Shown here in pieces: positions 10,599-19,416 of a stretch of 64,000 bases of DNA. Made by a program: the position numbers and the translations under genes. The notes beneath the pieces were generated by a model, which did not search any database, was not told where the DNA came from, and was given only the letters and a program-made list of their open reading frames with translations. The stretch lies in NCBI RefSeq assembly GCF_019145495.1, contig NZ_JAHSTU010000004.1, forward strand, positions 62,001 through 126,000. The letters are read 5' to 3'. The stretch is from Pseudomonas azerbaijanoccidentalis. Lineage in GTDB: Bacteria > Pseudomonadota > Gammaproteobacteria > Pseudomonadales > Pseudomonadaceae. Each line of letters starts with the position of its first letter. Positions within the stretch are counted from its first letter, which is position 1.

Positions 10599-10919
10599 TC
10601 AGGCCAGTATCTCCAGGCCGTGTTTCTGAACGATGCTCAGCAGCTTCAACGCCATCCCGCTGGGGTGCTTAGCCCCGGCTTCCCACTGTTTGACCGTGGA
10701 GGCGCTGGTGTTCAGGTATCGCGCGAACACCGGCTGACTGACATTGTTGCGCTCGCGCAATGCCTTGATCTCTTCTGCTGCGATTGCGTCAGGGACAGTC
10801 GCAAGGCACGACTCATCGAACTCGCGCATGGTCGCTTTGCTGATGGCTCCGATGGCATACAAAGCGCTGGCTGATTCGTGGATTGATTCGAACGCCTCGC
10901 TTTTGAATTTCTTACTCAT
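10599..10919 (-). CDS. HigA/NadS-type antitoxin, HTH XRE family
   Basis: A 106-residue DNA-binding protein with a C-terminal XRE helix-turn-helix (VSQPVFARYLNTSASTVKQW, about residues 60-80) and the GAKHPSG loop seen in NadS/HigA antitoxins. The gene overlaps the end of the upstream toxin by 8 bp, in the toxin-first order of higBA loci. It probably binds the palindrome at 11291 and represses the pair. With the toxin frame broken it may persist as an orphan repressor. Confidence 0.85.
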   Translation of the reverse strand: MSKKFKSEAFESIHESASALYAIGAISKATMREFDESCLATVPDAIAAEEIKALRERNNVSQPVFARYLNTSASTVKQWEAGAKHPSGMALKLLSIVQKHGLEILA

Positions 10920-11269
10920 TAGTTATCTCCATAAACTCCTTCGTATCCAGCAGGCACTGAACCTGCATCGCTGTCAGCCTCTCGTACGTTTTTGCCATTT
11001 TTCGAAACCCGATTAGCTCAGCCTGGCTGATATTGGCCTGATCCTTCTTCGCGTACAGGAACTGATAAATCCAGTGACGGCCCCCTTTTGGCCAAAACAA
11101 TCGATCGATGACGGTTGGCGTTCAAACGTTTCTTCCAAACCCCACCACCGAGATTGTCAGCTTGGCCGTTGAGCATTTCAGTGAATGCTTCCCGAAGCTC
11201 ATCATCACCCATCCAGGCCTTCGCGGCCTGCATTGCAAAGCGTTTTGTCTTGAACAGCCTTGGTGACAT
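10912..11269 (-). pseudogene. RelE/HigB-type toxin, frameshifted
   Basis: The two halves of one RelE/ParE-family toxin lie in adjacent frames. The N-terminal half (SPRLFKTKRFAMQAAKAW to HRSIVLAK) ends at the run AAAAGGGGG, at plus-strand 11081-11089. The C-terminal half (KGGRHWIYQFL to FMEITNE) continues only after skipping one base. Removing one A from the run restores about 118 residues, the normal length. The start at ATG 11269 has AAAAGGG about 6 bases upstream. This is either a true +1 disabling mutation, a sequencing error in a homopolymer, or less likely a recoding site. Confidence 0.8.
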
Positions 11270-11290
11270 TCGCATCCCTTTTCTAAAAAC

Positions 11291-11307
11291 ATACCACTGA
11301 GTGGTAT
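11291..11307 (-). promoter_or_regulatory. Palindromic operator and extended -10 of the toxin-antitoxin pair
   Basis: Perfect 8-1-8 palindrome ATACCACT-n-AGTGGTAT about 22 bp before the toxin start. On the minus strand its right arm runs into TGGTATGTT, an extended -10 element, so a protein bound here would block transcription directly. This is the expected autoregulation site of the HTH antitoxin. Confidence 0.7.
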
Positions 11308-11433
11308 AGAACTCAAAGCCAACTCCGCAAAGCCACAGCAGCATTGGCATCGACACTCCTTGCCGACGCCCTCTAGAAAGACATTGATGCAGGTAACGCT
11401 CAAGCCGAATTCGCCGTTGGCAAAACCCGGCCA

Positions 11434-11476
11434 CAAAAAAAACGCCCCACACCAAAAGAATCAGGCGTGGGGCGTG
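11434..11476 (-). terminator. Terminator after the aminotransferase
   Basis: Stem of nine pairs (ACGCCCCAC / GTGGGGCGT) with a 16-base loop. On the minus strand it is followed by eight T residues, so it ends the aminotransferase transcript. It separates that gene from the toxin-antitoxin pair, which reads the same way. Confidence 0.8.
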
Positions 11477-11522
11477 CGTTTTACCGCGAGACGGTTCGGA
11501 AAATTCTGTAGGGCGCGTCTGT

Positions 11523-12806
11523 TCAGACGGCGATCCCTTTGCGGCACTGCAGTTGTGCGGTGCGTACGCGGGAGAAGGCGCGGGCCAGGCGCAGGAGCAT
11601 TTCGTCGATGTTGGCCTTGCTGACGGTCAGTGCGGGAGTGAAGCGCAGGCAGTCGGGTTGCGGGGCGTTGAGCAGCAAGCCTTCATACAAAGCTGCGTTG
11701 ACCACTGCATCGGCAGATTCATCTGACAAGGTCAGCCCGCAAAGCAGTCCTTGCCCGCGCAGTTCGCCATGGCCGTAGCGATGGGACAGACGCTGCAAAC
11801 CTTCGCGCAGGTGCTGAGCCGTTTCGCCGACATGTTCGAGAAATCCTTTGTCCTGCACGCTGTCGAGTACGGCCAGCCCCGCCGCGGTCATCAGTGCATT
11901 GCCATGATGGGTGCCACTCAGTTCGCCGGTCTCGAAACAACAAGCCTTGCCCCGCGCCAACAGCGCCGCGAGGGGAACGCCACCGCCCAGCCCTTTGCCG
12001 AGGATGACGATATCGGCGCGCACACCGTAGGATTGTTCGGCAAGCAAAGTGCCGCAACGACCGATGCCGGTTTGCACTTCGTCGAGGATCAACAGGATGC
12101 CAAGGTCGCGACACATTCGCTCGACGCCCTTGAAATAATGCGCCGTCGCTGGAACCACCCCGGCTTCGCTCTGGATCGGTTCGAGCATGATTGCCACGGT
12201 CCGCTCATCGACAGCGGCGTGCAGAGCCGGGAGGTCATTGAAAGGCACATGACTGAAGCCCGGCAACTGCGGCTCGAATCGGTTGGCCAGTGTCGAACTG
12301 TCCGACGCTGAAATCGTCGCCAGACTACGGCCATGACAACCCTTATTGGCAACGATGATCCGCGAAGCACCGCCGCGATGTTGTTGGCCCCACTTACGCG
12401 CCAGTTTGATTGCCGCCTCACAGGCTTCGCTGCCCGTGTTGAGTAAATACGCCTGGTCGCTGCCAGTGCTGAGACACAAACGTTCAGCGAGATTAAGCAT
12501 GCCGCGGTTATGCAGGCCGGAGCCGGGGTTGATCAGTGCCTGCGCTTGCGCGGTGATGGCATTGACCAGTGCCTTTGGACTGTGGCCGAGGCAATTCGCC
12601 CCGCCGCCCTGGGAAAAATCCAGGTAAGCGCGTTCATCGCTGTCCCACAACCATGAACCCTGGCCGCGAACAAAAACCTGTTGGGGCCGCTCGACACTGG
12701 GCATCAGGCACTCACTGGAAAGGTTGTCGTGCCTGGAGGCAAAGGAATTGTCCGCGATCAGGTCATCAAGACATGGCGAAGGACGGCGCAGGTTGAACAG
12801 ATTCAT
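11523..12806 (-). CDS. Class III PLP-dependent aminotransferase
   Basis: A 427-residue fold-type I aminotransferase of the acetylornithine/4-aminobutyrate family. The PLP-phosphate binding region LLNTGSEACEAAIK is near residue 121, the cofactor-ring Asp242 is in LDEVQTG, and the Schiff-base Lys271 is in ILGKGLGGG. It is transcribed away from a LysR regulator across a 170-bp gap, the usual layout of a regulator and its target. The substrate cannot be read from the sequence; an omega-amino acid or diamine is plausible. Confidence 0.85.
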   Translation of the reverse strand: MNLFNLRRPSPCLDDLIADNSFASRHDNLSSECLMPSVERPQQVFVRGQGSWLWDSDERAYLDFSQGGGANCLGHSPKALVNAITAQAQALINPGSGLHNRGMLNLAERLCLSTGSDQAYLLNTGSEACEAAIKLARKWGQQHRGGASRIIVANKGCHGRSLATISASDSSTLANRFEPQLPGFSHVPFNDLPALHAAVDERTVAIMLEPIQSEAGVVPATAHYFKGVERMCRDLGILLILDEVQTGIGRCGTLLAEQSYGVRADIVILGKGLGGGVPLAALLARGKACCFETGELSGTHHGNALMTAAGLAVLDSVQDKGFLEHVGETAQHLREGLQRLSHRYGHGELRGQGLLCGLTLSDESADAVVNAALYEGLLLNAPQPDCLRFTPALTVSKANIDEMLLRLARAFSRVRTAQLQCRKGIAV

Positions 12807-12976
12807 GGGTTCAACCCTCGATGCAGGTTTTTTGCGTTACCTATGTAAACACCATCAAAGCAAACGGTATTCATCGTGGTCTGTGGCCCTGTAAGCCTTG
12901 TGAATGCGGTTAGACTAGGCGTCTGACCAGGCGTTGAGCCATTTCGATTTACCAGCATTTTCGATAAGTATTACTT

Positions 12977-13906
12977 ATGGATTTCAAGCAACTGCGTTAT
13001 TTCGTCGCGGTGTATGAAGAGGGCCATGTTGGCCGGGCTGCCGAACGGCTGTCGATCTCTCAACCGGCACTGTCCCAACAGATCCGCCAACTCGAACAAA
13101 ACCTCGATGTGAGCCTGTTCGAACGCAGCAGCAAACGCCTGTTGCCGACGCTGGCGGCCCATACGCTGTACAACCACGCTTTGCCCTTGCTTGATGGCAT
13201 GCAACGGGCGCGTGAGGCGTTGGGTAACTTCAAGGGGCAAGCACTGCGAACACTGGCCATCGGGGTTTTGCAAACGGTGCATACCAGCCTGGTGCCACAG
13301 ATGCTCGAACGCGTGCGTAAGGCCCAGCCGCATCTGGTGGTGCAGATCTATGAACTGACCGGTCTGGAAATCGAACGACGGTTGCTCAATGGTTCGCTGG
13401 ACATCGGCATTAGTTACCTGCCGCCCCGGCAACCTGGGCTGCACGGGGTGATGCTGTACGAAGACGAGCTGACGCTTGTCATCCCGGCGGAACACCCTTT
13501 GCGGGAATTCAAGAAAGTTTCGATGAGCCAAGCTGCCGAATTGCCCATGCTGCTCTTGGGCGAAGAGTTTCAGATTCGCCAGATTTGGCAGGCGCAACTG
13601 GCCAATTTGGGACGACGCCCCCAGGTACAGGCTGAGTTGAACAACATGGCGGGCATTCTCGACAGCCTGCCGCATACGCGACTGGCGACGGTGTTGCCGG
13701 GGCGTTCGCAAAAGACCCATGGCAACCATGAACTGCTGTGGAAACCGCTCAGTGAACCGCGGGTGCCGTTGAAAGTGGGTTTGGTGTGTCGTGATGTGCA
13801 ACGGCAACAAGCGTCGATGACGTTGTTACGTACGTTGCTGGAAGAGGTGATCAATCGGCCGGATGAACGCTTGAACAGTCCGCCGGCACTGGATGGACTG
13901 AGCTGA
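12977..13906 (+). CDS. LysR family transcriptional regulator
   Basis: A 309-residue LysR protein with the N-terminal winged helix-turn-helix (MDFKQLRYFVAVYEEGHVGRA, SISQPALSQQIRQLE, residues 1-60) followed by a periplasmic-binding-like effector domain. It is divergent from the class III aminotransferase and probably controls it and itself from the shared 170-bp region. The effector ligand is unknown. Confidence 0.9.
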   Translation: MDFKQLRYFVAVYEEGHVGRAAERLSISQPALSQQIRQLEQNLDVSLFERSSKRLLPTLAAHTLYNHALPLLDGMQRAREALGNFKGQALRTLAIGVLQTVHTSLVPQMLERVRKAQPHLVVQIYELTGLEIERRLLNGSLDIGISYLPPRQPGLHGVMLYEDELTLVIPAEHPLREFKKVSMSQAAELPMLLLGEEFQIRQIWQAQLANLGRRPQVQAELNNMAGILDSLPHTRLATVLPGRSQKTHGNHELLWKPLSEPRVPLKVGLVCRDVQRQQASMTLLRTLLEEVINRPDERLNSPPALDGLS

Positions 13907-13925
13907 ATACTTTTTCGCAGGCATA

Positions 13926-13949
13926 AGAAAACCCCGCCGAAGCGGGGCT
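13926..13949 (+). terminator. Terminator after lysR
   Basis: A compact hairpin CCCCGC-CGAA-GCGGGG with a stable GNRA-like loop follows the lysR stop by about 25 bp. The T tract is short (CTTTGC), so termination strength is uncertain. Confidence 0.65.
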
Positions 13950-14134
13950 TTGCAGACTGTTTCCCTGACATCCATTTCACTCCGCCGTCCTGGCAGAATC
14001 CTACGTGTCCGTGTTGTTGCTTTTGCGCTTCCTGCGCTACGTCCATGTGAAGTAGATTAGCCGTGGATCCAATTTGCTTCTATGGGAGATAAGCAGCACG
14101 TCATGTAAGAGAATGCTTACATGACGTTACATTG

Positions 14135-15913
14135 TCAGAACTGTGCCGCATCCAGCAGGAAAAGCGACTCACTCCCGGCCTTCACAGACGCGCTCAACGA
14201 GTGAATACGCGGCAGTAGGCGTGCGAAATAGAACCGCGCCGTGCCCAGTTTGCTCGCGTAGAAATCGTCCTGCGCTTCTTTGCCGAAAGCGGCTTTTGCC
14301 ATCAGTGCCCACATGTAGGCGTAAGCGACGTAGCCAAAGGCTTGCAGATACTCGACCGATGCGGCGCCGATTTCATTCGGGTTGGATTTCGCCCGGTCGA
14401 GCAGCCACGCAGTCAGTTCGTCGAGGGTGGTCACCGCGTCGTTCAATGGCTTGGTGAACTCCGCCAGATCGGCGCTGGCAGTGGCCGTGAAGTGACGAAT
14501 CTCGTCGGCGAACAGGTTGTAGAACGCCCCGCCGCTACCGACGATCTTGCGCCCGACCAGGTCCAGTGCCTGAATGCCGTTGGTGCCTTCGTAGATCTGG
14601 GTGATGCGCACGTCACGCACCAGTTGTTCCTGGCCCCACTCACGGATGTAGCCATGGCCGCCGAAAATCTGCTGGCCGTGAACCGTGGTTTCCAGACCGA
14701 GGTCAGTCAGGAAGGCCTTGGCCACTGGCGTCAGCAACGCCACCAGGTCTTCTGCACGCTTGCGGGTCGCGGCGTCTTCACTGAACTTGGCAGTGTCCAG
14801 TTGCATGGCGACGTAAGTGGAAAACGCACGACCGCCTTCATTCGAGGCTTTCATGGTCAGCAACATGCGACGAACGTCCGGGTGGACGATGATCGGGTCG
14901 GCAACCTTGTCCTTGTTCTGCGCGCCGGTTGGCGAACGGCTTTGCAGACGGTCGCGGGCGTATTCCACCGCATTTTGATAAGAGCGCTCGCCGGTGGCGA
15001 GGCCCTGGATACCGACGCCCAGACGTTCGTAGTTCATCATGGTGAACATCGCCGCCAGGCCTTTGTTCGGCTCGCCGACCAGGTAACCGACAGCTTCGTC
15101 GAAGTTCATCACGCAGGTCGCGGACGCCTGGATGCCCATCTTGTGTTCGATCGAACCGCAGTTCGCCGGGTTGCGCGCGCCCAGGCTGCCATCGGCATTG
15201 ACCATGAACTTCGGCACCAGGAACAGCGAAATGCCTTTCGGACCCGCTGGCGCGTCCGGCAGTTTGGCCAGCACCAGGTGAATGATGTTTTCGGTCAGAT
15301 CGTGTTCACCACCGGTAATGAAGATCTTGGTGCCGCTGACCTTGTAGGAACCGTCGGCCTGAGGTTCGGCCTTGGTGCGAATAATGCCCAGGTCGGTGCC
15401 GGCGTGCGGCTCGGTCAGGCACATGGAACCGGCCCAGACACCGGCGTACATGTTGGGCAGGAACGCGGCTTTCAGCTCTTCGCTGGCGTGGGCGTTGATC
15501 GACAGGCAAGCGCCGGCGGTCAGCATCGGATACAGGCCAAACGACAGGCTGGCGGAATTGACCATTTCCTCGACCTGCGCCGATACAGCCTTGGGCATGC
15601 CCATGCCGCCGTAGGCAGGATCGCCACCGACACCGACCCAACCGCCTTCAGCGTAGGTCTGATACGCCTGTGGGAAACCTGCCGGCGTGGTGACGGCACC
15701 GTCCGCCCAGTGGCAACCTTCTTCGTCAGCGGCACGGCTCAGCGGCGCGATGCTTTTGCTGGTGACCTTGCCGGCCTCCTCGAGAATGGCTTCGACAGTT
15801 TCAGCATCGACAGAATCCGCCAACGCCGGCAACTCGGCCCAGAGTTTGGCGACCTCGAAAACTTCATTGAGGACGAAGCGCATATCGCGCAGGGGCGCTT
15901 TGTAGTCAGCCAT
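14135..15913 (-). CDS. Acyl-CoA dehydrogenase (long, about 600-residue type)
   Basis: FAD-dependent acyl-CoA dehydrogenase for the first step of beta-oxidation. Its 592 residues have an N-terminal leader domain starting [12 protein letters not shown], then the N/M/C acyl-CoA dehydrogenase domains (MCLTEPHAGTDLG, FGGHGYIREWGQEQ, IYEGTNGIQALDL) and a C-terminal extension. It is one of three paralogues in the window. I recall the homologous PAO1 genes PA0506-PA0508 (FadE1/FadE2 type) as contiguous; this order argues it corresponds to one of the pair PA0507/PA0508. Chain-length preference cannot be read from the sequence. Confidence 0.9.
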   Translation of the reverse strand: MADYKAPLRDMRFVLNEVFEVAKLWAELPALADSVDAETVEAILEEAGKVTSKSIAPLSRAADEEGCHWADGAVTTPAGFPQAYQTYAEGGWVGVGGDPAYGGMGMPKAVSAQVEEMVNSASLSFGLYPMLTAGACLSINAHASEELKAAFLPNMYAGVWAGSMCLTEPHAGTDLGIIRTKAEPQADGSYKVSGTKIFITGGEHDLTENIIHLVLAKLPDAPAGPKGISLFLVPKFMVNADGSLGARNPANCGSIEHKMGIQASATCVMNFDEAVGYLVGEPNKGLAAMFTMMNYERLGVGIQGLATGERSYQNAVEYARDRLQSRSPTGAQNKDKVADPIIVHPDVRRMLLTMKASNEGGRAFSTYVAMQLDTAKFSEDAATRKRAEDLVALLTPVAKAFLTDLGLETTVHGQQIFGGHGYIREWGQEQLVRDVRITQIYEGTNGIQALDLVGRKIVGSGGAFYNLFADEIRHFTATASADLAEFTKPLNDAVTTLDELTAWLLDRAKSNPNEIGAASVEYLQAFGYVAYAYMWALMAKAAFGKEAQDDFYASKLGTARFYFARLLPRIHSLSASVKAGSESLFLLDAAQF

Positions 15914-16040
15914 GGCAAACCTCGCAAGATCTAAACAGGTGATTCACAGGAGTAGTGTATTCGTTGGGTCGGAGTGTACCCCAACAACTTTTGCGACACA
16001 TAGGGTCAGCTCATGACCTTTTTGTTATTTTTAGTCACCA

Positions 16041-16076
16041 ACAAAAAAGCCCGCACAAGGCGAGCTTCTTTAGTAA
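16041..16076 (-). terminator. Terminator after the second acyl-CoA dehydrogenase
   Basis: On the minus strand the sequence AAGCTCGC-CTTGT-GCGGGCTT, with one G-U pair, is followed by TTTTTTG. It lies directly after the stop at 16090, so the two neighbouring dehydrogenase genes are probably separate units. Confidence 0.7.
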
Positions 16077-16089
16077 CGGATTTACATGA

Positions 16090-17886
16090 CTAAAGCGCAA
16101 ACAACTCTGCTGGCAGCTGCATCAGGCAATCGCTGCCCGCCTCAATGGCCGCCCGATGAGCGGCGGTACGTGGCAACAGTCGCTTGAAGTAAAACGCGTT
16201 GGTTGCCAATTTCCCTCGACAGAAATCAGCATCACCGCTGCCGGACTCCAACTGTGCCTGCGCCACCAACGCCATCCGCAGCCACAGATAGCCGAGGATG
16301 ATGTAGCCGCTGTACATCAAGTAATCCACCGACGCGGCACCCACTTCATCCGGGTTTTTCATCGCGGCCATGCCAACCTGGGTGGTCAACTCGCCCCACT
16401 GCCGGTTCAATTCGTTGAGCTGAGCGACGTAGACCGCCAGCTGCGGATGTGCGGCGTTCGTCGCACAGAATTTGTGGACGATTTTGGTAAAGCCCCGCAG
16501 CAGTTTACCCTGACTGCCCAAGACCTTACGCCCCAGCAGGTCCAGTGCCTGTATGCCATTGGTGCCTTCATAGATAGGCGCGATCCGACAGTCACGAACC
16601 AGTTGCTCCATGCCCCACTCACGGATGAAACCGTGCCCACCAAACACCTGCATGCCGTGGTTGGTCACCTCCAGGCCGGTGTCGGTCATGAAGGCTTTGC
16701 AGATCGGCGTGAGGAACGCCAGCAGGTCTTCGGCGTCCTGGCGCGCCGCTTCATCCGCGCTCAGGTGCGCGACATCCAGCAACTGCGCGGTGAAGTAGGT
16801 CAGCGCGCGGTTGCCCTCGTTGAAGGCCTTCATGGTCAGCAACATCCGTCGAACATCGGGGTGCACGATGATCGGGTCAGCCACTTTCTCCGGGGCTTTC
16901 GGGCCGGTTAGCGAGCGCATCTGCAAACGGTCGTTGGCGTACTTGATCGCGCCCTGGAAACTCGCCTCGCCCAGACACAACCCTTGCATGCCGGTGCCCA
17001 GCCGCGCGTGGTTCATCATGGTGAACATGCAGTTCAGGCCCTTGTTCGGCTCACCGATCAAAAAGCCCTTGGCGTCGTCGAAGTTCAACACGCAGGTGGC
17101 CGAAGCCTTGATGCCCATCTTGTGTTCGATCGAGCCGCAGGAAACGCCATTACGCTCGCCCGCTTCACCCGTTGTGTCGGGCAAACACTTGGGCACGATG
17201 AACAGCGAAATGCCTTTGGTCCCGGCGGGTGCATCCGGCAGTTTCGCCAGCACCAGATGGATAATGTTGCCGCTCATGTCGTGCTCACCGGCAGAGATGA
17301 AAATCTTGCTGCCGGAAATCGCGTAGCTGCCGTCGGCCTGAGGGATGGCGCGCGTCTTGATGATGCCCAGGTCGGTGCCGCAATGGGCTTCGGTCAGGCA
17401 CATGGTGCCGGTCCATTGGCCGGCGGTAAGTTTGCTCAGGTACGTCTGCTTCTGCTCTTCGGTGCCATGGGCGTGGATGGCCGACATGGCGCCGTGGGTC
17501 AGGCCGGGGTACATGCCCCAGGAGGTATTGCTGGATCCGACCATTTCGCTGATCACCAGGCCCAGAGAGCTGGGCAAGCCCTGGCCGCCGTAAGCCGGAT
17601 CTGCCGCCAGACCATGCCAGCCACCTTCCACGTATTGTGCGAAAGCCTGCTTGAAACCTGTAGGCGTTGTGACGACACCATTGTCGAAATGGCAGCCCTC
17701 TTCGTCGCCGCTGCGGTTGAGGGGCGAGAGCACGTTCTCACAGAATTTGGCGCCCTCTTCGAGGATCGCATCGACCATGTCCGGGCTGGCATCGGTAGCC
17801 CCCAGCGCAGCGTAGTTGCCGTGAAAATCGAAGACGTGGTCGATCAGAAAGCGCATGTCGCGCAGGGGAGCTTTGTACTCAGGCAT
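16090..17886 (-). CDS. Acyl-CoA dehydrogenase (long type), second paralogue
   Basis: The 598-residue paralogue of the flanking genes shares the PEYKAPLRDMRF start, MCLTEAHCGTDLG, FGGHGFIREWGMEQLV and YEGTNGIQALDL motifs. It is closer to the copy at 21.8 kb than to that at 14.1 kb, as judged by shared stretches such as [10 protein letters not shown] and CGSIEHKMGI. ATG 17886 is preferred because GGAG lies 7 bases upstream; the in-frame ATG at 17892 has no room for one. Confidence 0.9.
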   Translation of the reverse strand: MPEYKAPLRDMRFLIDHVFDFHGNYAALGATDASPDMVDAILEEGAKFCENVLSPLNRSGDEEGCHFDNGVVTTPTGFKQAFAQYVEGGWHGLAADPAYGGQGLPSSLGLVISEMVGSSNTSWGMYPGLTHGAMSAIHAHGTEEQKQTYLSKLTAGQWTGTMCLTEAHCGTDLGIIKTRAIPQADGSYAISGSKIFISAGEHDMSGNIIHLVLAKLPDAPAGTKGISLFIVPKCLPDTTGEAGERNGVSCGSIEHKMGIKASATCVLNFDDAKGFLIGEPNKGLNCMFTMMNHARLGTGMQGLCLGEASFQGAIKYANDRLQMRSLTGPKAPEKVADPIIVHPDVRRMLLTMKAFNEGNRALTYFTAQLLDVAHLSADEAARQDAEDLLAFLTPICKAFMTDTGLEVTNHGMQVFGGHGFIREWGMEQLVRDCRIAPIYEGTNGIQALDLLGRKVLGSQGKLLRGFTKIVHKFCATNAAHPQLAVYVAQLNELNRQWGELTTQVGMAAMKNPDEVGAASVDYLMYSGYIILGYLWLRMALVAQAQLESGSGDADFCRGKLATNAFYFKRLLPRTAAHRAAIEAGSDCLMQLPAELFAL

Positions 17887-17971
17887 GGTCATTCTCCGTC
17901 AGCAGATTTTCCCAACCTACTGCCGCCGACCACGCCTCACAATCACAGTCCAGACGCTGAATGCGCCATCA

Positions 17972-19264
17972 TCACTCAACCGTAGCGGCGTCCATGCGCA
18001 CGGCGCCACGACGGTTCTGACCGAACGCCATCACGCAGTTACGGCCCGCGCCCTTGGCGCTGTACAGCGCCTGGTCGGCAGACTTGAGGACTTCCTCCGG
18101 GGTGCGCTGCTCAAGTCGCTCGGCGACACCGATACTGACGGTCACCGACACGCTCGAAGCGCCGGAACCTGCGCGGCGCTGGCGACCCTGGCTGTCATCC
18201 TGCGGACGGCTGTCCTGGTTGCGCAGATGAATGTTGTAGGTGGCGATGGATTCGCGAATGACTTCCAGATGCGGCATACACTCTTCGAGAGTTTTGCCTG
18301 CAAACACCAGGGCGAATTCCTCGCCGCCGTAGCGATACGCCTTACCGCCGCCACCAATTTTCCCCAGCTTGCTGGCCACCAACCGCAACACCTGATCGCC
18401 GACATCATGACCATGGGTGTCGTTGAATTTCTTGAAATGATCGACGTCGCTCATGGCCAACACGTAATTGCGCCCCAGCCGCTGCATGCGTTCGTTGAGC
18501 GCACGACGGCCCGGCAGCCCTGTCAGCTCGTCGCGGAAAGCCATTTGATAGGCTTCATGCGCAACAGCGGCGGCGATCATCAGCATCACCTGGCTGCACA
18601 TTATGTTGAGGGTAAACGGCAGGATGAAGGTTTTCGGCAACATCCAGAACAGACCGAGCAAGCCCACCAACTGCGCGGCGTGAAGCGGCCTCGGATTGCG
18701 CCAGTATTGGTACGCCAACAGCACGAACGAGGCGATGAACACCGGATAGGACAACTGGATCAGGCTCATCCAGGCACCGTGCAAGGCCGGCCAGCGGATC
18801 TCCGACAACCACATCAATAATGCCTGCGGGTAACTCTGCTCCAGCCCCAATGCCACGCTGCCCACCGCCAGCAACACGGCAAAGCGCGCCACCATGTCCT
18901 GAAACAGATGCGTACGCTCTTGCCACGCCGCAAACACGCCAAACAGCAAGGGCAGCAGCAGGCAACACAGATGGAAGACCACGGCCGCGTCTTCGCGCAC
19001 CTTGCCGTTGTCGCGGTAAAAGTCGGTTTGGGTGTCGAGCAGGAAGTAGGCGATGTACACCGTGACCATCAGAAACAGTTCACGCTGGCGTCGGTAAACC
19101 GCGCAGTAGGCACCGCCGAGCAGCAGGACCAGGGTTGGCAGTACGTTGAACAGTGATGTGAAGAAAACGTTCAGGTCCTTGACGTACGCAGCCGCGAGGC
19201 CCGCCAGCAAAAGAAGCAATGACGGTAGGAAATGACTGAAACGTACAGCGGAAGAACGCGGCAA
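17972..19264 (-). CDS. Membrane GGDEF diguanylate cyclase
   Basis: The 430-residue protein has about seven hydrophobic membrane segments in residues 10-230 and a C-terminal GGDEF domain with the catalytic signature GGEEF near residue 313, so synthesis of c-di-GMP is likely. Four glycines (GGGG) occupy the place of the usual inhibitory RxxD site just before the signature, so feedback inhibition at that site is probably absent. The sensor part shows no named domain that I recognise. It lies between acyl-CoA dehydrogenase paralogues but has its own spacing and is not obviously in an operon with them. Confidence 0.88.
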   Translation of the reverse strand: MPRSSAVRFSHFLPSLLLLLAGLAAAYVKDLNVFFTSLFNVLPTLVLLLGGAYCAVYRRQRELFLMVTVYIAYFLLDTQTDFYRDNGKVREDAAVVFHLCCLLLPLLFGVFAAWQERTHLFQDMVARFAVLLAVGSVALGLEQSYPQALLMWLSEIRWPALHGAWMSLIQLSYPVFIASFVLLAYQYWRNPRPLHAAQLVGLLGLFWMLPKTFILPFTLNIMCSQVMLMIAAAVAHEAYQMAFRDELTGLPGRRALNERMQRLGRNYVLAMSDVDHFKKFNDTHGHDVGDQVLRLVASKLGKIGGGGKAYRYGGEEFALVFAGKTLEECMPHLEVIRESIATYNIHLRNQDSRPQDDSQGRQRRAGSGASSVSVTVSIGVAERLEQRTPEEVLKSADQALYSAKGAGRNCVMAFGQNRRGAVRMDAATVE

Positions 19265-19368
19265 GGGTAAAGCTCCGACCCGTCATATCAAAAGATGGCA
19301 TTGTGCCCACCACTGTAACGGCAGAAACCCCGACTTGCTGAGTGTTTTACTGAGGTATTTTTTAAAGA

Positions 19369-19402
19369 GCGTCACTGGCAGCATCGAGACTGCCAGTGAC
19401 GC
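19369..19402 (-). terminator. Hairpin after the cytochrome gene
   Basis: A 13-bp perfect stem (GCGTCACTGGCAG / CTGCCAGTGACGC) with an 8-base loop lies just beyond the stop at 19417. On the minus strand it is followed by TCTTT and then an A-rich stretch, a moderately strong terminator. Confidence 0.7.
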
Positions 19403-19416
19403 AGGAGGAAAACGCC

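Noticed and set aside
10912..11100. 62-codon frame starting with TTG as a separate small gene
   Set aside because: It is the C-terminal half of the frameshifted toxin; no ribosome site precedes the TTG.
11018..11455. 145-codon minus-strand frame before the toxin half
   Set aside because: Only its inner part (from 11269) has toxin similarity. The N-terminal part runs through the operator, the promoter and upstream terminator sequence.
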